DNA from: Marine Group I thaumarchaeote
GTDB lineage: Archaea; Thermoproteota; Nitrososphaeria; Nitrososphaerales; Nitrosopumilaceae
Assembly (NCBI GenBank): GCA_013390785.1
Contig: JACASW010000001.1
Span: 62,001-126,000, forward strand
DNA: 64,000 bases
Direction of reading: 5' to 3'
Shown: in pieces, positions 22,953-32,867 of the stretch
How positions within the stretch are numbered: position 1 is the stretch's first letter
Layout of the letters: each line of letters opens with the position of its first letter
Position numbers and translations under genes: made by a program
The notes under the pieces: generated by a model
Told to the model about the DNA's origin: nothing
What the model saw: the letters and a program-made list of their open reading frames with translations, nothing else
The model's database searches: none

Positions 22953-23438
22953 TTATTTCGTCACAATTTGCCTGTCTTTAATGTATTTTACAAACCCTGA
23001 CCAATCAACCTTCAAAAACTTCGTCGGGGCACTAAGTGGATATTTTACCCAGTCCTGTACAACAGAAAACTGCAACTTCTTTTCCTTTTCACCTTCAATT
23101 ATATCCAAATACAACACACTACCCCACACCTTTTCTTTCGATTCAATGTACAAAATATTATTAAAACTAATTGTTTGATTTTTCTTGTTTTCCAAATCCA
23201 CCCTCAAGTTTTCTTCGTTATATCCGTCTTCTATAATCATCACATCCTTTGATTGCAACAACCTAACTACTTGTCTGGTTCTGATAGCGCCCCACCATCT
23301 CATAGCCGCTTCAGTTTTTTTAACAAAACACAGATTTTTGTTTGTTAGAATTAACATACCTTCACTGCCTTTACCACTGAAAAATCCCCTATTTTCTCTC
23401 CAAATTGAAAGAACGTGAGCCTGAATTTTTTCATCCAT
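22953..23438 (-). CDS. Beta-rich protein of unknown function, PH-like pattern
   Basis: 161 residues from ATG 23438 (a second ATG lies two codons upstream at 23444). The pattern EGMLILTNKNLCFVKK then alternating strands with WGSVLYLDII is like bacterial pleckstrin-homology (bPH) folds. No signal peptide. It is followed by cbiE on the same strand, one base apart. No catalytic residues are evident. Confidence 0.5.
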   Translation of the reverse strand: MDEKIQAHVLSIWRENRGFFSGKGSEGMLILTNKNLCFVKKTEAAMRWWGAIRTRQVVRLLQSKDVMIIEDGYNEENLRVDLENKKNQTISFNNILYIESKEKVWGSVLYLDIIEGEKEKKLQFSVVQDWVKYPLSAPTKFLKVDWSGFVKYIKDRQIVTK

Positions 23439-23518
23439 CTCCATGGCACAACATGATTTTAACTTGATAAAAACTAATCCTACGTTTGGCTTTTATTGAA
23501 GTTGGAAAAACCAACAAC

Positions 23519-25177
23519 ATGAATTTTATCTTCTTGATAATTTCATTAGTACTAATCTCTGGTTTTGTAGGCAGTGTATCTGCGCAACAAATGATAGTTG
23601 AAAAAGAATACAGTTTAGAAGAGATAGAGGAAATGAAGAGTAAGGCAGTTCTTATCACTACGAATGTAGGAACTTTCATGATCGAATTATTTCCTCAAGA
23701 CGCTCCTAATACAGTTAATAATTTTTTAAAATTAGTTGAAAGTGATTATTATGACGGTATTGTTTTTCACAGAATAATACCTAACTTTATGATCCAAGCT
23801 GGAGATCCAAACACCATTGGCCCTGATTCCGATAGAAGTTTGTGGGGACAAGGCGGACCCGGATACACCATCAAAGAAGAATTTAATACAATACAACATG
23901 ATCGTGGCATTGTTTCAATGGCAAGATCTCAGCATGTAGACAGTGCAGGATCACAGTTTTTTATTATGCATAAAGACAATAACCAGCTTGACGGAAAATA
24001 TACCGCCTTTGGGAGATTAGTGCCAGGTTTACCACAAGCACTTGATCGGATTGCAAACCTTCCAACTTATAGAAATGACCAACCCATCGATGCTTCAGAA
24101 GTTACAATCATAGGTACTTCAATAATTGATGGTTTTTCTACTAGCGACTTTTCACCTCCGGATCGGAATGTTTCACTTGTAAAAAAAATAAAAACTGAAG
24201 GTGGCATTACAGACGAATACTCAAACACTCTTCATGATATTGTATTTGATGTTCCCTACCGATGGAAGGTTATTGAAATGGAAAGTGATCATCTTAATCT
24301 GGTAGTAGAACCCACTCCGTTGGAACATAACGTACAGATACAAATAGACGAAACTGGATTCACTCCACAACTTTTGATAGGTTCAGAACCAAGAAATCCA
24401 AGCGCAGAAAGCGCTGGGGTTCCCACCGCATTCTTTTCAATAAAAGGCGGAGACGATCCTAAAATTTTGAACAACTACATATTTGAAAACGATGCCGGAA
24501 GAAAAGCTCATTTTGTAATTTCGACTCAAAACATTCAAACACCGACAGAAACCGTTCAGTTTAAAATCGCACAAATACATTTTGGTAATTCAGACACAAC
24601 TTATTCTATAATACACATTAATCTTACAGAGTGGTTCAGATATGAAATTAATTCATTTGATTTTGTAGTAAAAAACTTTGAGATTATGGTTGATGGAACG
24701 ATGCAACCCACAGGCTTTGGCGATCACCCAGTTTTTAAACAGGTAATTGATGATTCTCGGCAAAAGCCATTACCTGAATCACTACCACCAGCAAGAGTTG
24801 GTGGATGTTTAATAGCTACAGCGACATTTGGTTCTGAAATGGCTCCACAAGTTCAGTTCCTAAGGGAGATTCGCGACAATACGGTATTGCAAACTGAAAC
24901 AGGCTCTGCATTCATGACCGGATTCAACCAATTCTATTACTTATTTAGTCCGACAATAGCTGATTACGAGAGGGAGAACCCAGTCTTCAAGGAGGCAGTA
25001 AAACTAACACTAACTCCACTTCTAACATCATTAACTCTTCTACAATACGTTGACATCGACTCCGAATCTGAGATGTTAGGCTATGGAACAGCCATCATAT
25101 TACTAAATATTGGAATGTATTTCATCGCCCCAGCTGTTCTGATAACAAAGATTAGAAGTTTTTACAAGTTACAATAA
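23519..25177 (+). CDS. Secreted cyclophilin with CFI-box C-terminal anchor
   Basis: 552 residues from ATG 23519. A signal peptide (1-22, LIISLVLISGFVGSVSAQQ) is followed by a cyclophilin domain (about 40-205; FHRIIPNFMIQAGDP, SMARSQHVDSAGSQFF). Next comes a beta-rich middle domain (about 220-410) and a C-terminal region beginning VGGCLIATATFGSEMAP, the thaumarchaeal CFI-box, with a final transmembrane helix. It probably assists folding of exported proteins at the cell surface. Confidence 0.88.
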   Translation: MNFIFLIISLVLISGFVGSVSAQQMIVEKEYSLEEIEEMKSKAVLITTNVGTFMIELFPQDAPNTVNNFLKLVESDYYDGIVFHRIIPNFMIQAGDPNTIGPDSDRSLWGQGGPGYTIKEEFNTIQHDRGIVSMARSQHVDSAGSQFFIMHKDNNQLDGKYTAFGRLVPGLPQALDRIANLPTYRNDQPIDASEVTIIGTSIIDGFSTSDFSPPDRNVSLVKKIKTEGGITDEYSNTLHDIVFDVPYRWKVIEMESDHLNLVVEPTPLEHNVQIQIDETGFTPQLLIGSEPRNPSAESAGVPTAFFSIKGGDDPKILNNYIFENDAGRKAHFVISTQNIQTPTETVQFKIAQIHFGNSDTTYSIIHINLTEWFRYEINSFDFVVKNFEIMVDGTMQPTGFGDHPVFKQVIDDSRQKPLPESLPPARVGGCLIATATFGSEMAPQVQFLREIRDNTVLQTETGSAFMTGFNQFYYLFSPTIADYERENPVFKEAVKLTLTPLLTSLTLLQYVDIDSESEMLGYGTAIILLNIGMYFIAPAVLITKIRSFYKLQ

Positions 25178-25196
25178 AATACTCAAAGACCATGCA

Positions 25197-25529
25197 ATGT
25201 ATATGAGAAAAGAGTATGTTGTGGTGCGTGTTGACGCTGCACCAGACGCATCTCCTTATGTGACAGTTTCTTTGTCATCCAAAAAAGATGTACAAGAAAA
25301 AAACGGACCACTTTCCTCTCCGTTTGGTAAGTCTAACGTTATGGGATTCTCCAACATGAATGATATGGCTAAAGAGCTTAACAAAATGATGTCTGGCGGA
25401 GGACTTGGTGGCATGACTGGCAACACCACATCCATAAAACTAGACATGATTGAATACAAAAAACTAGGTCTTTCAGTAGGAGACAAAGTGTTTTTGGATC
25501 TTACAAAAGCTGAAAGTTCAGGCGTTTAA
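25197..25529 (+). CDS. Thaumarchaeal-type conserved small protein
   Basis: 110 residues, not recognised. The N-terminal strand EYVVVRVDAAPDASPYVTVS and C-terminal GLSVGDKVFLDLTKAE suggest a beta barrel, perhaps nucleic-acid binding, around a Gly/Met-rich middle (MSGGGLGGMTG). The start codon is uncertain between ATG 25197 and 25203. It lies just after the secreted cyclophilin on the same strand. Confidence 0.55.
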   Translation: MYMRKEYVVVRVDAAPDASPYVTVSLSSKKDVQEKNGPLSSPFGKSNVMGFSNMNDMAKELNKMMSGGGLGGMTGNTTSIKLDMIEYKKLGLSVGDKVFLDLTKAESSGV

Positions 25530-25580
25530 TCCCAAAATGATCCACTTTATTTGAAACTAGATCCATACTAATAGAGCGAA

Positions 25581-25772
25581 ATGGGACTGTTTGGTAAAAA
25601 AAACGATGAGACAAAGTGTAACAAATGTGATCTAGAGTTTTCTTCGTCAGAGCGGTTAGAACGTCATACTGAGAAGGCACATGGTAAGAGCTCAAAAACT
25701 CAGATCAAAAAGGAAACATGGGGAAGCATCAAAACCAGAAACAGAAAGAACCGAAATGTAGGCTCTGGATAA
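25581..25772 (+). CDS. Single C2H2 zinc-finger protein
   Basis: 63 residues with one C2H2 finger: C13-x2-C16-x12-H29-x4-H34 (CNKCDLEFSSSERLERHTEKAH in two pieces: CNKCDLEF and RLERHTEKAH). The basic tail (KTRNRKNRN) could bind nucleic acid. It converges on glyA with 2 bases between. Confidence 0.65.
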   Translation: MGLFGKKNDETKCNKCDLEFSSSERLERHTEKAHGKSSKTQIKKETWGSIKTRNRKNRNVGSG

Positions 25773-25774
25773 AA

Positions 25775-27097
25775 CTATCTTAGTTTTACGTACTCATATG
25801 CACCAAGCTTGTTATCAAAACAATATTCAGTTTTCTGGTAGTTCTTTCGAAACTCTGTAACTTGGTTTGCTATTTCTTTTGCATCTTTTTTATCAACAAC
25901 TATTTGTTTGATGAATGATGCAATTTGTTGCATTTCCGATTCCTTCATTCCCAAACGTGTAACTTCGGAAGTTCCAAGCCTAATTCCGCCTGGGTGCATG
26001 TAATGTCTCTTGGCTTTTAGATCGCCCGGAATTAGCTGTCTGTTTACAATGATGTTCGCCTTTTCCAAGTCAGCTTCAATTTTACCACCGTCACCATAAT
26101 CAAGCACGTTTACAACAGCTTGATGTGATTCTGTGAAATTCTTTTTTTCACCTAAAACTTTGAAGCCCAAGTCATTTAGTGCTACAGCTAATGCCTTTGC
26201 ATTTTTAATTGTTTGACTTGCATAATCACTTCCAAATTCTAGAGCTTCCGCGAACGCAATTGCTTTTGCGGCCATATGATGTATGTGATGAGAACTGGTA
26301 AGTCCTGGAAACGTTGCTTTTTTAATTGCTTCAGCATTCTTCTCAAACGCTAAAACAAGTCCACCCTGTGGACCAAACAATGTTTTATGCGTGCTCATAG
26401 TCATAGTATCTACTCCCTCCCCTAACGGATCTTGAAATTCTCCTCCAGCTATCAGTCCTGCAACATGGGCTGCATCATAATTGATATGCATGTCATAACT
26501 TTTCAGAAAGTCAGCTAGTTCTTTGACAGGATGTGGAAACAAAAACACAGAACCGCCAAACATAGCTATCTTCGGCAACCTGTTTTGCTTTTTCAATTCT
26601 TCAACCTTTGCTTTTGTTTTTTCAACATTGATATTCATCTCCTCTGAGTCAAATGCGAAAAACTCAATTTCTAGGCCGTGAACAAGACCTGCAGTTCCTG
26701 AATGTTCTTTTTTACCATGTGATATGTGTCCACCAGCTGGAATTGATGGAGCCAACATTACATCGCCCGGATTTGAAAAAGCTGAATAAATTGCCAGATT
26801 AGCAACAACCCCGGAAATTGGTCTTACGTCTGCAAACTCTGACTTGAATAATTTTTTTGCAAGATCCATACACCGAATCTCAACCTCATCAATGTAGGTA
26901 CAACCAGCATAGACTCGTTCTCCAGGCCAACCTTCAGCATATCTATTACCAAAATCGGAGATTATCGCTTCTCTTACAGCTGGGCTTGGAATATTTTCAC
27001 TAGCGATCAAAGGAATCGAGTTTTCAAACCATTTGTTATGTTTTTCTAAACTTGCGAATACTTCATCATAGGCGTCTTTATTTGAACTATTTACCAT
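25775..27097 (-). CDS. glyA: Serine hydroxymethyltransferase
   Basis: PLP enzyme converting serine and a tetrahydropterin to glycine and the methylene form. 440 residues from ATG 27097 (a 32-residue upstream extension in the frame is rejected because it would overlap the thermosome promoter). Motifs: IPLIASENIPSPAV, GVVANLAIY, the cofactor site HVAGLIAGG and the Schiff-base lysine in MSTHKTLFGPQGG. An AT-rich TTTTTTAAT box about 27 bases upstream suggests a leaderless mRNA. Confidence 0.95.
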   Translation of the reverse strand: MVNSSNKDAYDEVFASLEKHNKWFENSIPLIASENIPSPAVREAIISDFGNRYAEGWPGERVYAGCTYIDEVEIRCMDLAKKLFKSEFADVRPISGVVANLAIYSAFSNPGDVMLAPSIPAGGHISHGKKEHSGTAGLVHGLEIEFFAFDSEEMNINVEKTKAKVEELKKQNRLPKIAMFGGSVFLFPHPVKELADFLKSYDMHINYDAAHVAGLIAGGEFQDPLGEGVDTMTMSTHKTLFGPQGGLVLAFEKNAEAIKKATFPGLTSSHHIHHMAAKAIAFAEALEFGSDYASQTIKNAKALAVALNDLGFKVLGEKKNFTESHQAVVNVLDYGDGGKIEADLEKANIIVNRQLIPGDLKAKRHYMHPGGIRLGTSEVTRLGMKESEMQQIASFIKQIVVDKKDAKEIANQVTEFRKNYQKTEYCFDNKLGAYEYVKLR

Positions 27098-27151
27098 ACT
27101 ACTCGCTTTATTTTTCCCAATTAAAAAATACCTATGGTTTTGAGGCATGAA

Positions 27152-27172
27152 ATAAAATAGGTATAAAATAGG
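27152..27172 (+). promoter_or_regulatory. Thermosome TATA region with a doubled box
   Basis: ATAAAATAGG occurs twice, 27152-27161 and 27163-27172. The second ATAAAATA is centred about 25 bases before the ATG at 27192, which fits transcription beginning at or next to the start codon. Confidence 0.6.
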
Positions 27173-27191
27173 CAAACAGAGTTTTTTTGAC

Positions 27192-28889
27192 ATGGCAGTT
27201 CAAGCTTCAAGTGCAAACATGCCGGTTGTTTTGCTCAAGGACGGTGCAAGTCAAACTAAGGGTAAGGACGCACAAAAAAACAACATTGCGGCAGCAAAAA
27301 TTATTGCTGAAATAGTGCATACTAGCCTAGGTCCAAGAGGCATGGACAAGATGCTTGTTGACTCGTTAGGAGACGTTACAATTACAAATGATGGAGCTAC
27401 TATTCTAAAAGAAATTGATGTTCAACACCCAGCAGCAAAAATGCTAGTAGAGATTGCAAAATCTACCGACAATGAGGTGGGTGACGGTACCACATCTGCG
27501 GTAGTTTTAGCCGGCGCACTCTTAGAACAAGCTGAATCACTTTTGCTACAGGAAGTTCATCCTACGGTGATTGTTGATGGTTATAGAAAAGCAGCAAACA
27601 AAGCTAAACAATTCATCAAAGACATTGCTGATCAAGTTACTGCTGATGACAAACCCACTTTACTAAAGATCGCAAGGACATCAATGCAAACAAAACTGGT
27701 AAGAAAAGATTCCGATCAACTAGCTGACATGGTTGTAAAATCTGTATTAGCAGTTGCTGAAAAAGATGACAGTAATTACACTGTAGACATTGATGACATT
27801 AAAGTAGAAAAGAAATCAGGAGGCTCAATTTCAGAATCTTCAATTTTACAAGGAATAGTTCTTGATAAAGAAGTAGTTCATTCAGGCATGCCAAAAAAAG
27901 TTACTGGCGCTAAAATAGCTCTTATCAATACTGCATTAGAAATTAGCAAGACAGAGACTGACGCTAAGATCAACATCTCAAATCCACAGCAAATGAAATC
28001 ATTCCTAGACGAAGAAAGCAAAATGCTTGAAAGAATGGTTGATAAAGTAGTTGGTTCAGGCGCATCAGTTGTCTTTTGCCAAAAAGGAATTGATGATATG
28101 TCTCAACATTATTTATCTAAGGCGGGAATACTTGCTGTCAGAAGAGTAAAGGAAAGTGATTTAACAAAACTTGCAAAAGCTACTGGTGGAAGAATTATAA
28201 CAAATCTTGATGATCTATTTGAAAAGGATTTAGGTGCTGCTGGTTTAGTTGAAGAAAGAAAAATTGAAGAAGATAGATGGGTCTTTATCGAAGGCTGTAA
28301 GCACCCAAAATCTGTAACTCTTTTACTAAGAGCAGGATCACAAAGAGTTGTAGACGAAGCCGAAAGATCAGTTCATGATGCTATCATGGTAGTAAAAGAT
28401 GTTATGGAATTTCCATCAGTTGTAGCTGGTGGCGGAGCTCCTGAAACATTTGCAGCAACTAAGATTAGAAGTTGGGCAAAATCACTTGAAGGTCGTGAAC
28501 AACTCGCAGCACAAAAATTTGCAGAGGCTTTAGAGTCCATTCCACTCTCACTTAGCGAAAACGCAGGTATGGATCCAATCGACACACTTGCTTCACTTCG
28601 TTCAAAACAACTGAATGGCAACAAGTGGACAGGCATTGATGTAATGAAAGGAAAAGTAGTAGATATGAAATCGAGCGATATTGTTGAACCTCTTGCAGTC
28701 AAAAACCAAATTATCTCAGCTGCTGCTGAGGCCGCATGTATGATTTTACGTATTGATGATGTCATTGCAACTGCAAAATCAGCAGGTCCACCACCTGGAG
28801 CAGAAGGCGGAATGCCACCTGGAATGGGTGGAATGGGTGGAATGCCACCTGGAATGGGTGGAATGCCAGACATGGGCGGAATGATGTAA
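27192..28889 (+). CDS. Thermosome subunit (group II chaperonin)
   Basis: ATP-driven folding chamber subunit, 565 residues. Visible motifs: [25 protein letters not shown] across residues about 49-75, [14 protein letters not shown] (ATP binding) and GGGAPET in the C-terminal equatorial half. A Gly/Met-rich tail ([12 protein letters not shown]) points into the cavity. Divergent from glyA; the 94 bases between carry both promoters. Only one subunit gene is in this window, so a second may exist elsewhere. Confidence 0.96.
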   Translation: MAVQASSANMPVVLLKDGASQTKGKDAQKNNIAAAKIIAEIVHTSLGPRGMDKMLVDSLGDVTITNDGATILKEIDVQHPAAKMLVEIAKSTDNEVGDGTTSAVVLAGALLEQAESLLLQEVHPTVIVDGYRKAANKAKQFIKDIADQVTADDKPTLLKIARTSMQTKLVRKDSDQLADMVVKSVLAVAEKDDSNYTVDIDDIKVEKKSGGSISESSILQGIVLDKEVVHSGMPKKVTGAKIALINTALEISKTETDAKINISNPQQMKSFLDEESKMLERMVDKVVGSGASVVFCQKGIDDMSQHYLSKAGILAVRRVKESDLTKLAKATGGRIITNLDDLFEKDLGAAGLVEERKIEEDRWVFIEGCKHPKSVTLLLRAGSQRVVDEAERSVHDAIMVVKDVMEFPSVVAGGGAPETFAATKIRSWAKSLEGREQLAAQKFAEALESIPLSLSENAGMDPIDTLASLRSKQLNGNKWTGIDVMKGKVVDMKSSDIVEPLAVKNQIISAAAEAACMILRIDDVIATAKSAGPPPGAEGGMPPGMGGMGGMPPGMGGMPDMGGMM

Positions 28890-28984
28890 TTAGTATACTA
28901 TTTTATGAAAACTATTACAAAAACTTCAGCAACCTATTTTTTGATGAGTGATATACAAATGATACCTGTAATGGGAGAATTAAG

Positions 28985-29440
28985 ATGACTAAATGGGCAC
29001 GTATGAGAAGACGGAAGGAAAGAAAAAGGGCTGAAGAAGCATTAGGAAAATCTGAGGCTGAAGGAAAAGAAGTAAAGCTAGCCGAACCAGAAAATATTTC
29101 CGAAAACATTAAGCATCCTCAAGAGATCGAAAAGATTGAAGACGCTAATACTTCTGGTCCAAACACAATACTATCCCAAATTCCTCGATATGCTTACCTA
29201 CTTACATTTTTTGTATTACTTGCAGGTGTTTTTGTCCCGTTAATAACAAGGCAAGCATCTTTTGATGCAGTTATCCAAGGCACTGCAACACTGTTTCTTG
29301 GACTTGCTGGAGCTATTCTATTATTCAAAGGTGTAACATCAGACAAAAGACGCGGAATTTTTATTGCTATAGGGTTTGCATTAATTACTATTTCTCTCGC
29401 GTTGATTTTCACGCTACAAGAACATGCAAGACTATACTAA
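28985..29440 (+). CDS. Three-helix membrane protein with charged N-terminus
   Basis: 151 residues. The strongly basic-acidic N-terminus (1-60; MRRRKERKRAEEAL) is soluble. It is followed by hydrophobic helices at about 72-91, 98-116 and 123-144. Not a named family. It converges on glnA, with 8 bases between. Confidence 0.55.
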   Translation: MTKWARMRRRKERKRAEEALGKSEAEGKEVKLAEPENISENIKHPQEIEKIEDANTSGPNTILSQIPRYAYLLTFFVLLAGVFVPLITRQASFDAVIQGTATLFLGLAGAILLFKGVTSDKRRGIFIAIGFALITISLALIFTLQEHARLY

Positions 29441-29448
29441 TTATTAAT

Positions 29449-30909
29449 TTAGACATCAAAATATAGATAAAATTCATGAGGGTGCGGTCTAATAGAAATT
29501 TCGCGCTGATCTTTTCTCTCTAATTCAATAATCTTGCTAACTACATGATCTTCAAAAATTGGATTAAGAAAACTTCTATCACTTTCAAGTTCGTCTAAAG
29601 CTACACCCAGGTTGGCAGGCAAAACTCCAATACCATTCTTTTTTCTCTCTGATTTAGACATTTTGTAGATGTCTTCATGAATTGGGTCTCCAGGATCTGT
29701 TTTCTTTTTTATTCCATCAAGACCTGCAGACAAAACCGCAGAAAATACAAGATATGGATTGGATGATGGATCAGGAACTCTATATTCCAATCTTTTTAAA
29801 TGCGCATATTTTTCTCCCTTAAAATGACCTGGAACTCGTATCGTCGCAGATCTGTTGGCAGTACTCCATGCTATGTAGACCGGCGCTTCATATCCCGGCA
29901 CAAGTCTGTGATATGAGTTGGTTGTTGGATTTGTAATCGCAGCCAATGCCTTAGCATGATTCATAACTCCACCACAAAAATAACGCCCTGTTTGACTCAT
30001 CTCAATTGGATCATCTTTGTCATAGAATGCATTTTTTCCAGCCTTCCAGAGGCTGACATTAGTATGCATTCCTGAACCTGAATCCATGGAGATTGGTTTA
30101 GGCATCATCGTAGCAATTTTTTTGTGTTGTTTTGCAACGTTTCGTACAACATACTTGTAAGATTGTGCACTGTCAGCAGCATTCGTCATTTTATCATAAT
30201 TAATATCAATCTCACACTGTCCAGCAGTAGCTACTTCATGGTGGTGGTTATCACACAAAATCCCAAAATTCTCGTTTAACACCTCGACACAATCATTTCT
30301 GTATTCAGTTAATGTGTCTGAGGGTGTACTGGGGTAGTAACCCTCTTGCAATCCCATTGGATATCCAGTTCCTTCTTGGCTCCATGGAGCTTCTTCTGAT
30401 TCAATAGAGTATGACTGACCCTTGTAGGGAGTTAATACATCCCAATGAATTTTATCAAAAACAAAGAATTCCACTTCTGGTCCCCAGAAACTTTCATCAA
30501 ATCCTTGCGTCTGCAAATATTCCTCAGCTTTTTGACATATACCTCTAGGGTCAGTATCTAGTCTACCTCTACCAGCACCACGATAAATATCACATAGCAT
30601 CCTTGCAGATTTTTTATCAGCAATCCATGGAATTGTTGCGAATGAGTTAGGATCTGGTTTTAGTATTAAGTCAGAGTCGTCGATACTTGTAAATCCAACA
30701 ATTGAAGAACCATCAAGTTTTGGAAGACCATCCTCCATTTGATCAGACGTAAATGTATTGGCTGATATTGTAGTATGATGAAACCTACCTGGCAAGCTGG
30801 TAAATTGTAGATCGATGAATTTTATTTCTTGCTGCTTAATTTTAGCGAAGACATCATCGGCAGAATATTCAATTCTGGTTGGTTTACCACCAATGACTTT
30901 ATATGGCAA
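29449..30909 (-). CDS. glnA: Glutamine synthetase, type I
   Basis: Assimilates ammonia into glutamine using ATP, central for an ammonia oxidiser. Motifs: MDSGSGMHTNVSLWK, NPTTNSYHRLVPGYEAPVY, STANRSATIRVP, and the metal-site region EVEFFVFD. The TTG at 30909 (LPYKVIGG) gives 486 residues, the expected size. The frame is open to 30999, but that extension overlaps the divergent gene at 30971 and lacks a family-like start. The start is thus inferred, not certain. Confidence 0.92.
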   Translation of the reverse strand: MPYKVIGGKPTRIEYSADDVFAKIKQQEIKFIDLQFTSLPGRFHHTTISANTFTSDQMEDGLPKLDGSSIVGFTSIDDSDLILKPDPNSFATIPWIADKKSARMLCDIYRGAGRGRLDTDPRGICQKAEEYLQTQGFDESFWGPEVEFFVFDKIHWDVLTPYKGQSYSIESEEAPWSQEGTGYPMGLQEGYYPSTPSDTLTEYRNDCVEVLNENFGILCDNHHHEVATAGQCEIDINYDKMTNAADSAQSYKYVVRNVAKQHKKIATMMPKPISMDSGSGMHTNVSLWKAGKNAFYDKDDPIEMSQTGRYFCGGVMNHAKALAAITNPTTNSYHRLVPGYEAPVYIAWSTANRSATIRVPGHFKGEKYAHLKRLEYRVPDPSSNPYLVFSAVLSAGLDGIKKKTDPGDPIHEDIYKMSKSERKKNGIGVLPANLGVALDELESDRSFLNPIFEDHVVSKIIELERKDQREISIRPHPHEFYLYFDV

Positions 30910-30970
30910 TTTCTTTTCTTCAACAGAACAAAAATAACCCCATGATTTAAGGATTATTAGACGTGTTTCA

Positions 30971-31345
30971 ATGTCAGAACAAAATAAGATCAACATCAAT
31001 TCTCTGAACGCACTTATCTTACAGGAAGCTGAAACCGACCCGATACAAGAAATCGATTCCGATCTTTACAACTCTATTTCAGAATTAATTAAAAGTTTGA
31101 AAAGTGAGGAATATGATGGTATTAAGGCAAAAATCAATCAGGTCATGATAAAGATGATAACTGACACAACGTCAGCACTTCTAAAATTAAGACTAGAAAA
31201 AGCAGTTTTGGAAAAATCAAACTCATCCGTCTTACTTGACGAGGAAAAATACATCCTTGACTCTAGAAAGGAAATGGCAGAAAGAAAGGACACAATTCTA
31301 TCTGGAATCTTAAATGGAAAACCATACAGTTTAGATAATCAATAA
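30971..31345 (+). CDS. GINS-like helical protein (tentative)
   Basis: 124 residues, mostly helical. LYNSISELIKSLKSEEYD, then a long helix ALLKLRLEKAVL, then LLDEEKYILDSRKEMAERKD resembles the A-domain of archaeal GINS subunits, which bind the replicative helicase and primase. The C-terminal B-domain is reduced to a short tail. The match is by pattern only. Divergent from glnA, 61 bases apart. Confidence 0.5.
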   Translation: MSEQNKININSLNALILQEAETDPIQEIDSDLYNSISELIKSLKSEEYDGIKAKINQVMIKMITDTTSALLKLRLEKAVLEKSNSSVLLDEEKYILDSRKEMAERKDTILSGILNGKPYSLDNQ

Positions 31346-31362
31346 AGAAATAGGCAGCTATA

Positions 31363-31686
31363 ATGTCCCATCCCGGCTCAGTTGATATAATTGATTTCGT
31401 TTTGCTAACAATTTATCCAGTCGGGGGATTGTTTATTATCGAAATTTTGAGCAGAATTATTAGTAAAGCAGGAAAACCTGTTCCTTCATGGCTTAAACTA
31501 TCAATACAGGGTGTAACCATGGTTGGATTTGCTGTAGCTTATACCGTTTTTTTGCCGTTTTTCGTAAACCAAGATCATACTGCTGAACCGCACACTATCA
31601 CTGCATTTTGTTTGCTTGCACTTTCTGCTGCATTGTTTTATCAAGCAAGACGCGCAAAAATGAATCCGGAAAATTCGATTTACTAA
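31363..31686 (+). CDS. Three-helix membrane protein
   Basis: 107 residues with hydrophobic helices at about 9-30, 42-66 and 76-97, short loops and a basic C-terminal tail (QARRAKMNPE). No recognisable motif. It begins 17 bases after the GINS-like gene and its stop overlaps the convergent AN1 gene by 4 bases. Confidence 0.55.
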   Translation: MSHPGSVDIIDFVLLTIYPVGGLFIIEILSRIISKAGKPVPSWLKLSIQGVTMVGFAVAYTVFLPFFVNQDHTAEPHTITAFCLLALSAALFYQARRAKMNPENSIY

Positions 31687-31910
31687 CCAAACCTACCAAA
31701 CATTCTTCGGAATTTGTTCTTTTTTCCTGTGCCACCGTCACGAATTATTTTTCTTTTCTCACCGAATTTTTTTGCTCTGAGTTGAGTAAGCTTCACACAT
31801 CGGTGATCTTCTGGCAGTCTATGTTCGGAACAGAATGGATCCTTACAGTAATTACACTCAAAAGGCATGTCTGTCATATCTCCGCAGTACGCACACTTTT
31901 CTTCCAGCAT
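31683..31910 (-). CDS. AN1-type zinc-finger protein
   Basis: 75 residues. The AN1 finger is clear: C6-x2-C9, then CNYC, then FCSEHRLPEDHRC, giving the Cys/His ligands for two zinc ions. A basic tail follows (KKNKFRRMFGR). AN1 fingers are best known in eukaryotic ubiquitin-linked stress proteins, and archaeal versions are of unknown role. Confidence 0.85.
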   Translation of the reverse strand: MLEEKCAYCGDMTDMPFECNYCKDPFCSEHRLPEDHRCVKLTQLRAKKFGEKRKIIRDGGTGKKNKFRRMFGRFG

Positions 31911-31992
31911 AACCTAGTTTTTGGTTTTTTCTTAATAAATTAGCTATCATATTTTAAAAACACATTTACGGCGTTTATTGAAATTAACGATA

Positions 31993-32736
31993 ATGTCGAT
32001 AGAAGGCAAAGTTGCTATTATTACAGGAGCCAGTAGTGGAATAGGTTATGCAACAGCAATAGCGCTTTCAAAGGCTGGTGCCAAAGTGGCAATAGGCGCC
32101 AGACGAACTGACAAACTTACAGAGTTGGAAAACAAGATTAAAAGTAATGAAGGTGAAGTTTTCTCCCAAAAGCTTGATGTTACGAAAAAAGATGATTGTA
32201 ATACTTTTGTTGAGCAGGTAATAAAAAAATGGGAGACAGTTGATATTTTAGTGAATAATGCAGGTTTGATGCCGCTTAGCTTTGTAAAAAGTCTCAAAGT
32301 TGATGAATGGGAACAGATGATTGATGTTAACATCAAAGGCGTGCTTTTTTGTACAGCCGCAGTTATTCCACATTTGAAGGAAAAAAAATCAGGACATATA
32401 GTTAACATTTCGTCAGTTGCTGGAAGGCTTGTATTTCCCTCCGGAAGTGTATATTGTGCAACAAAACATGCCGTTACCGCTTTTAGCGAGGGATTAAGGC
32501 AAGAATTTAGCGCCCGTTCGAACATTCGGGTAACGTGCATTGAACCTGGAGTGGTTGAAACCGAACTACTAAACACAATTACCGATGAATCGTTACAAAG
32601 TTTTATTGAAACTGCAAAAAAGTCACAAGGATTGAAGGCAGAAGACATTGCAGAGGCGATTTTATTTGCAGTGCAATCACCAGAACACATGAATGTAAAC
32701 GAAATTCTTGTTAGGCCTACTTCTCAAGAGCGATAA
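31993..32736 (+). CDS. Short-chain dehydrogenase/reductase
   Basis: NAD(P)-dependent oxidoreductase, 247 residues from ATG 31993 (a TTG at 31978 gives 5 more). Rossmann motif TGASSGIGYA, NNAG, catalytic Ser in NISSVAG and YxxxK in YCATKHA. RRTDKL after the second strand suggests NADPH preference. Substrate unknown. A paralog lies at 56080. Confidence 0.9.
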   Translation: MSIEGKVAIITGASSGIGYATAIALSKAGAKVAIGARRTDKLTELENKIKSNEGEVFSQKLDVTKKDDCNTFVEQVIKKWETVDILVNNAGLMPLSFVKSLKVDEWEQMIDVNIKGVLFCTAAVIPHLKEKKSGHIVNISSVAGRLVFPSGSVYCATKHAVTAFSEGLRQEFSARSNIRVTCIEPGVVETELLNTITDESLQSFIETAKKSQGLKAEDIAEAILFAVQSPEHMNVNEILVRPTSQER

Positions 32737-32793
32737 TCTTTTCAATCTCAACCATCAGACGGTTTAATAATTTCACGATTCGTGCCTAAAACA

Positions 32794-32867
32794 GGGACCG
32801 TGGTCTAGCTTGGTATGATACTAGCCTGGGGGGCTAGTGGTCGCAGGTTCAAATCCTGCCGGTCCCA
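32794..32867 (+). tRNA. tRNA-Pro (anticodon GGG)
   Basis: Complete cloverleaf: acceptor GGGACCG/CGGTCCC with discriminator A, anticodon stem CTAGC/GCTAG, loop CTGGGGG with anticodon GGG, T arm GCAGG-TTCAAAT-CCTGC. No intron, no encoded CCA. The kinase gene on the other strand ends at the next base, 32868. Confidence 0.92.

Noticed and set aside
27098-27193. 32-residue extension of SHMT
   Set aside because: It reads through the divergent thermosome promoter and is hydrophobic in a way not seen in SHMT.
28373-28873. 166-codon proline/isoleucine-rich minus-strand frame in the thermosome gene
   Set aside because: It mirrors the Gly/Met-rich repeat on the coding strand; a shadow.
30910-30999. 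30-residue extension of glutamine synthetase
   Set aside because: It overlaps the divergent gene at 30971 and does not resemble a family N-terminus.
32046-32690. 214-codon minus-strand frame across the SDR gene
   Set aside because: Antisense to a clear SDR with full catalytic motifs.
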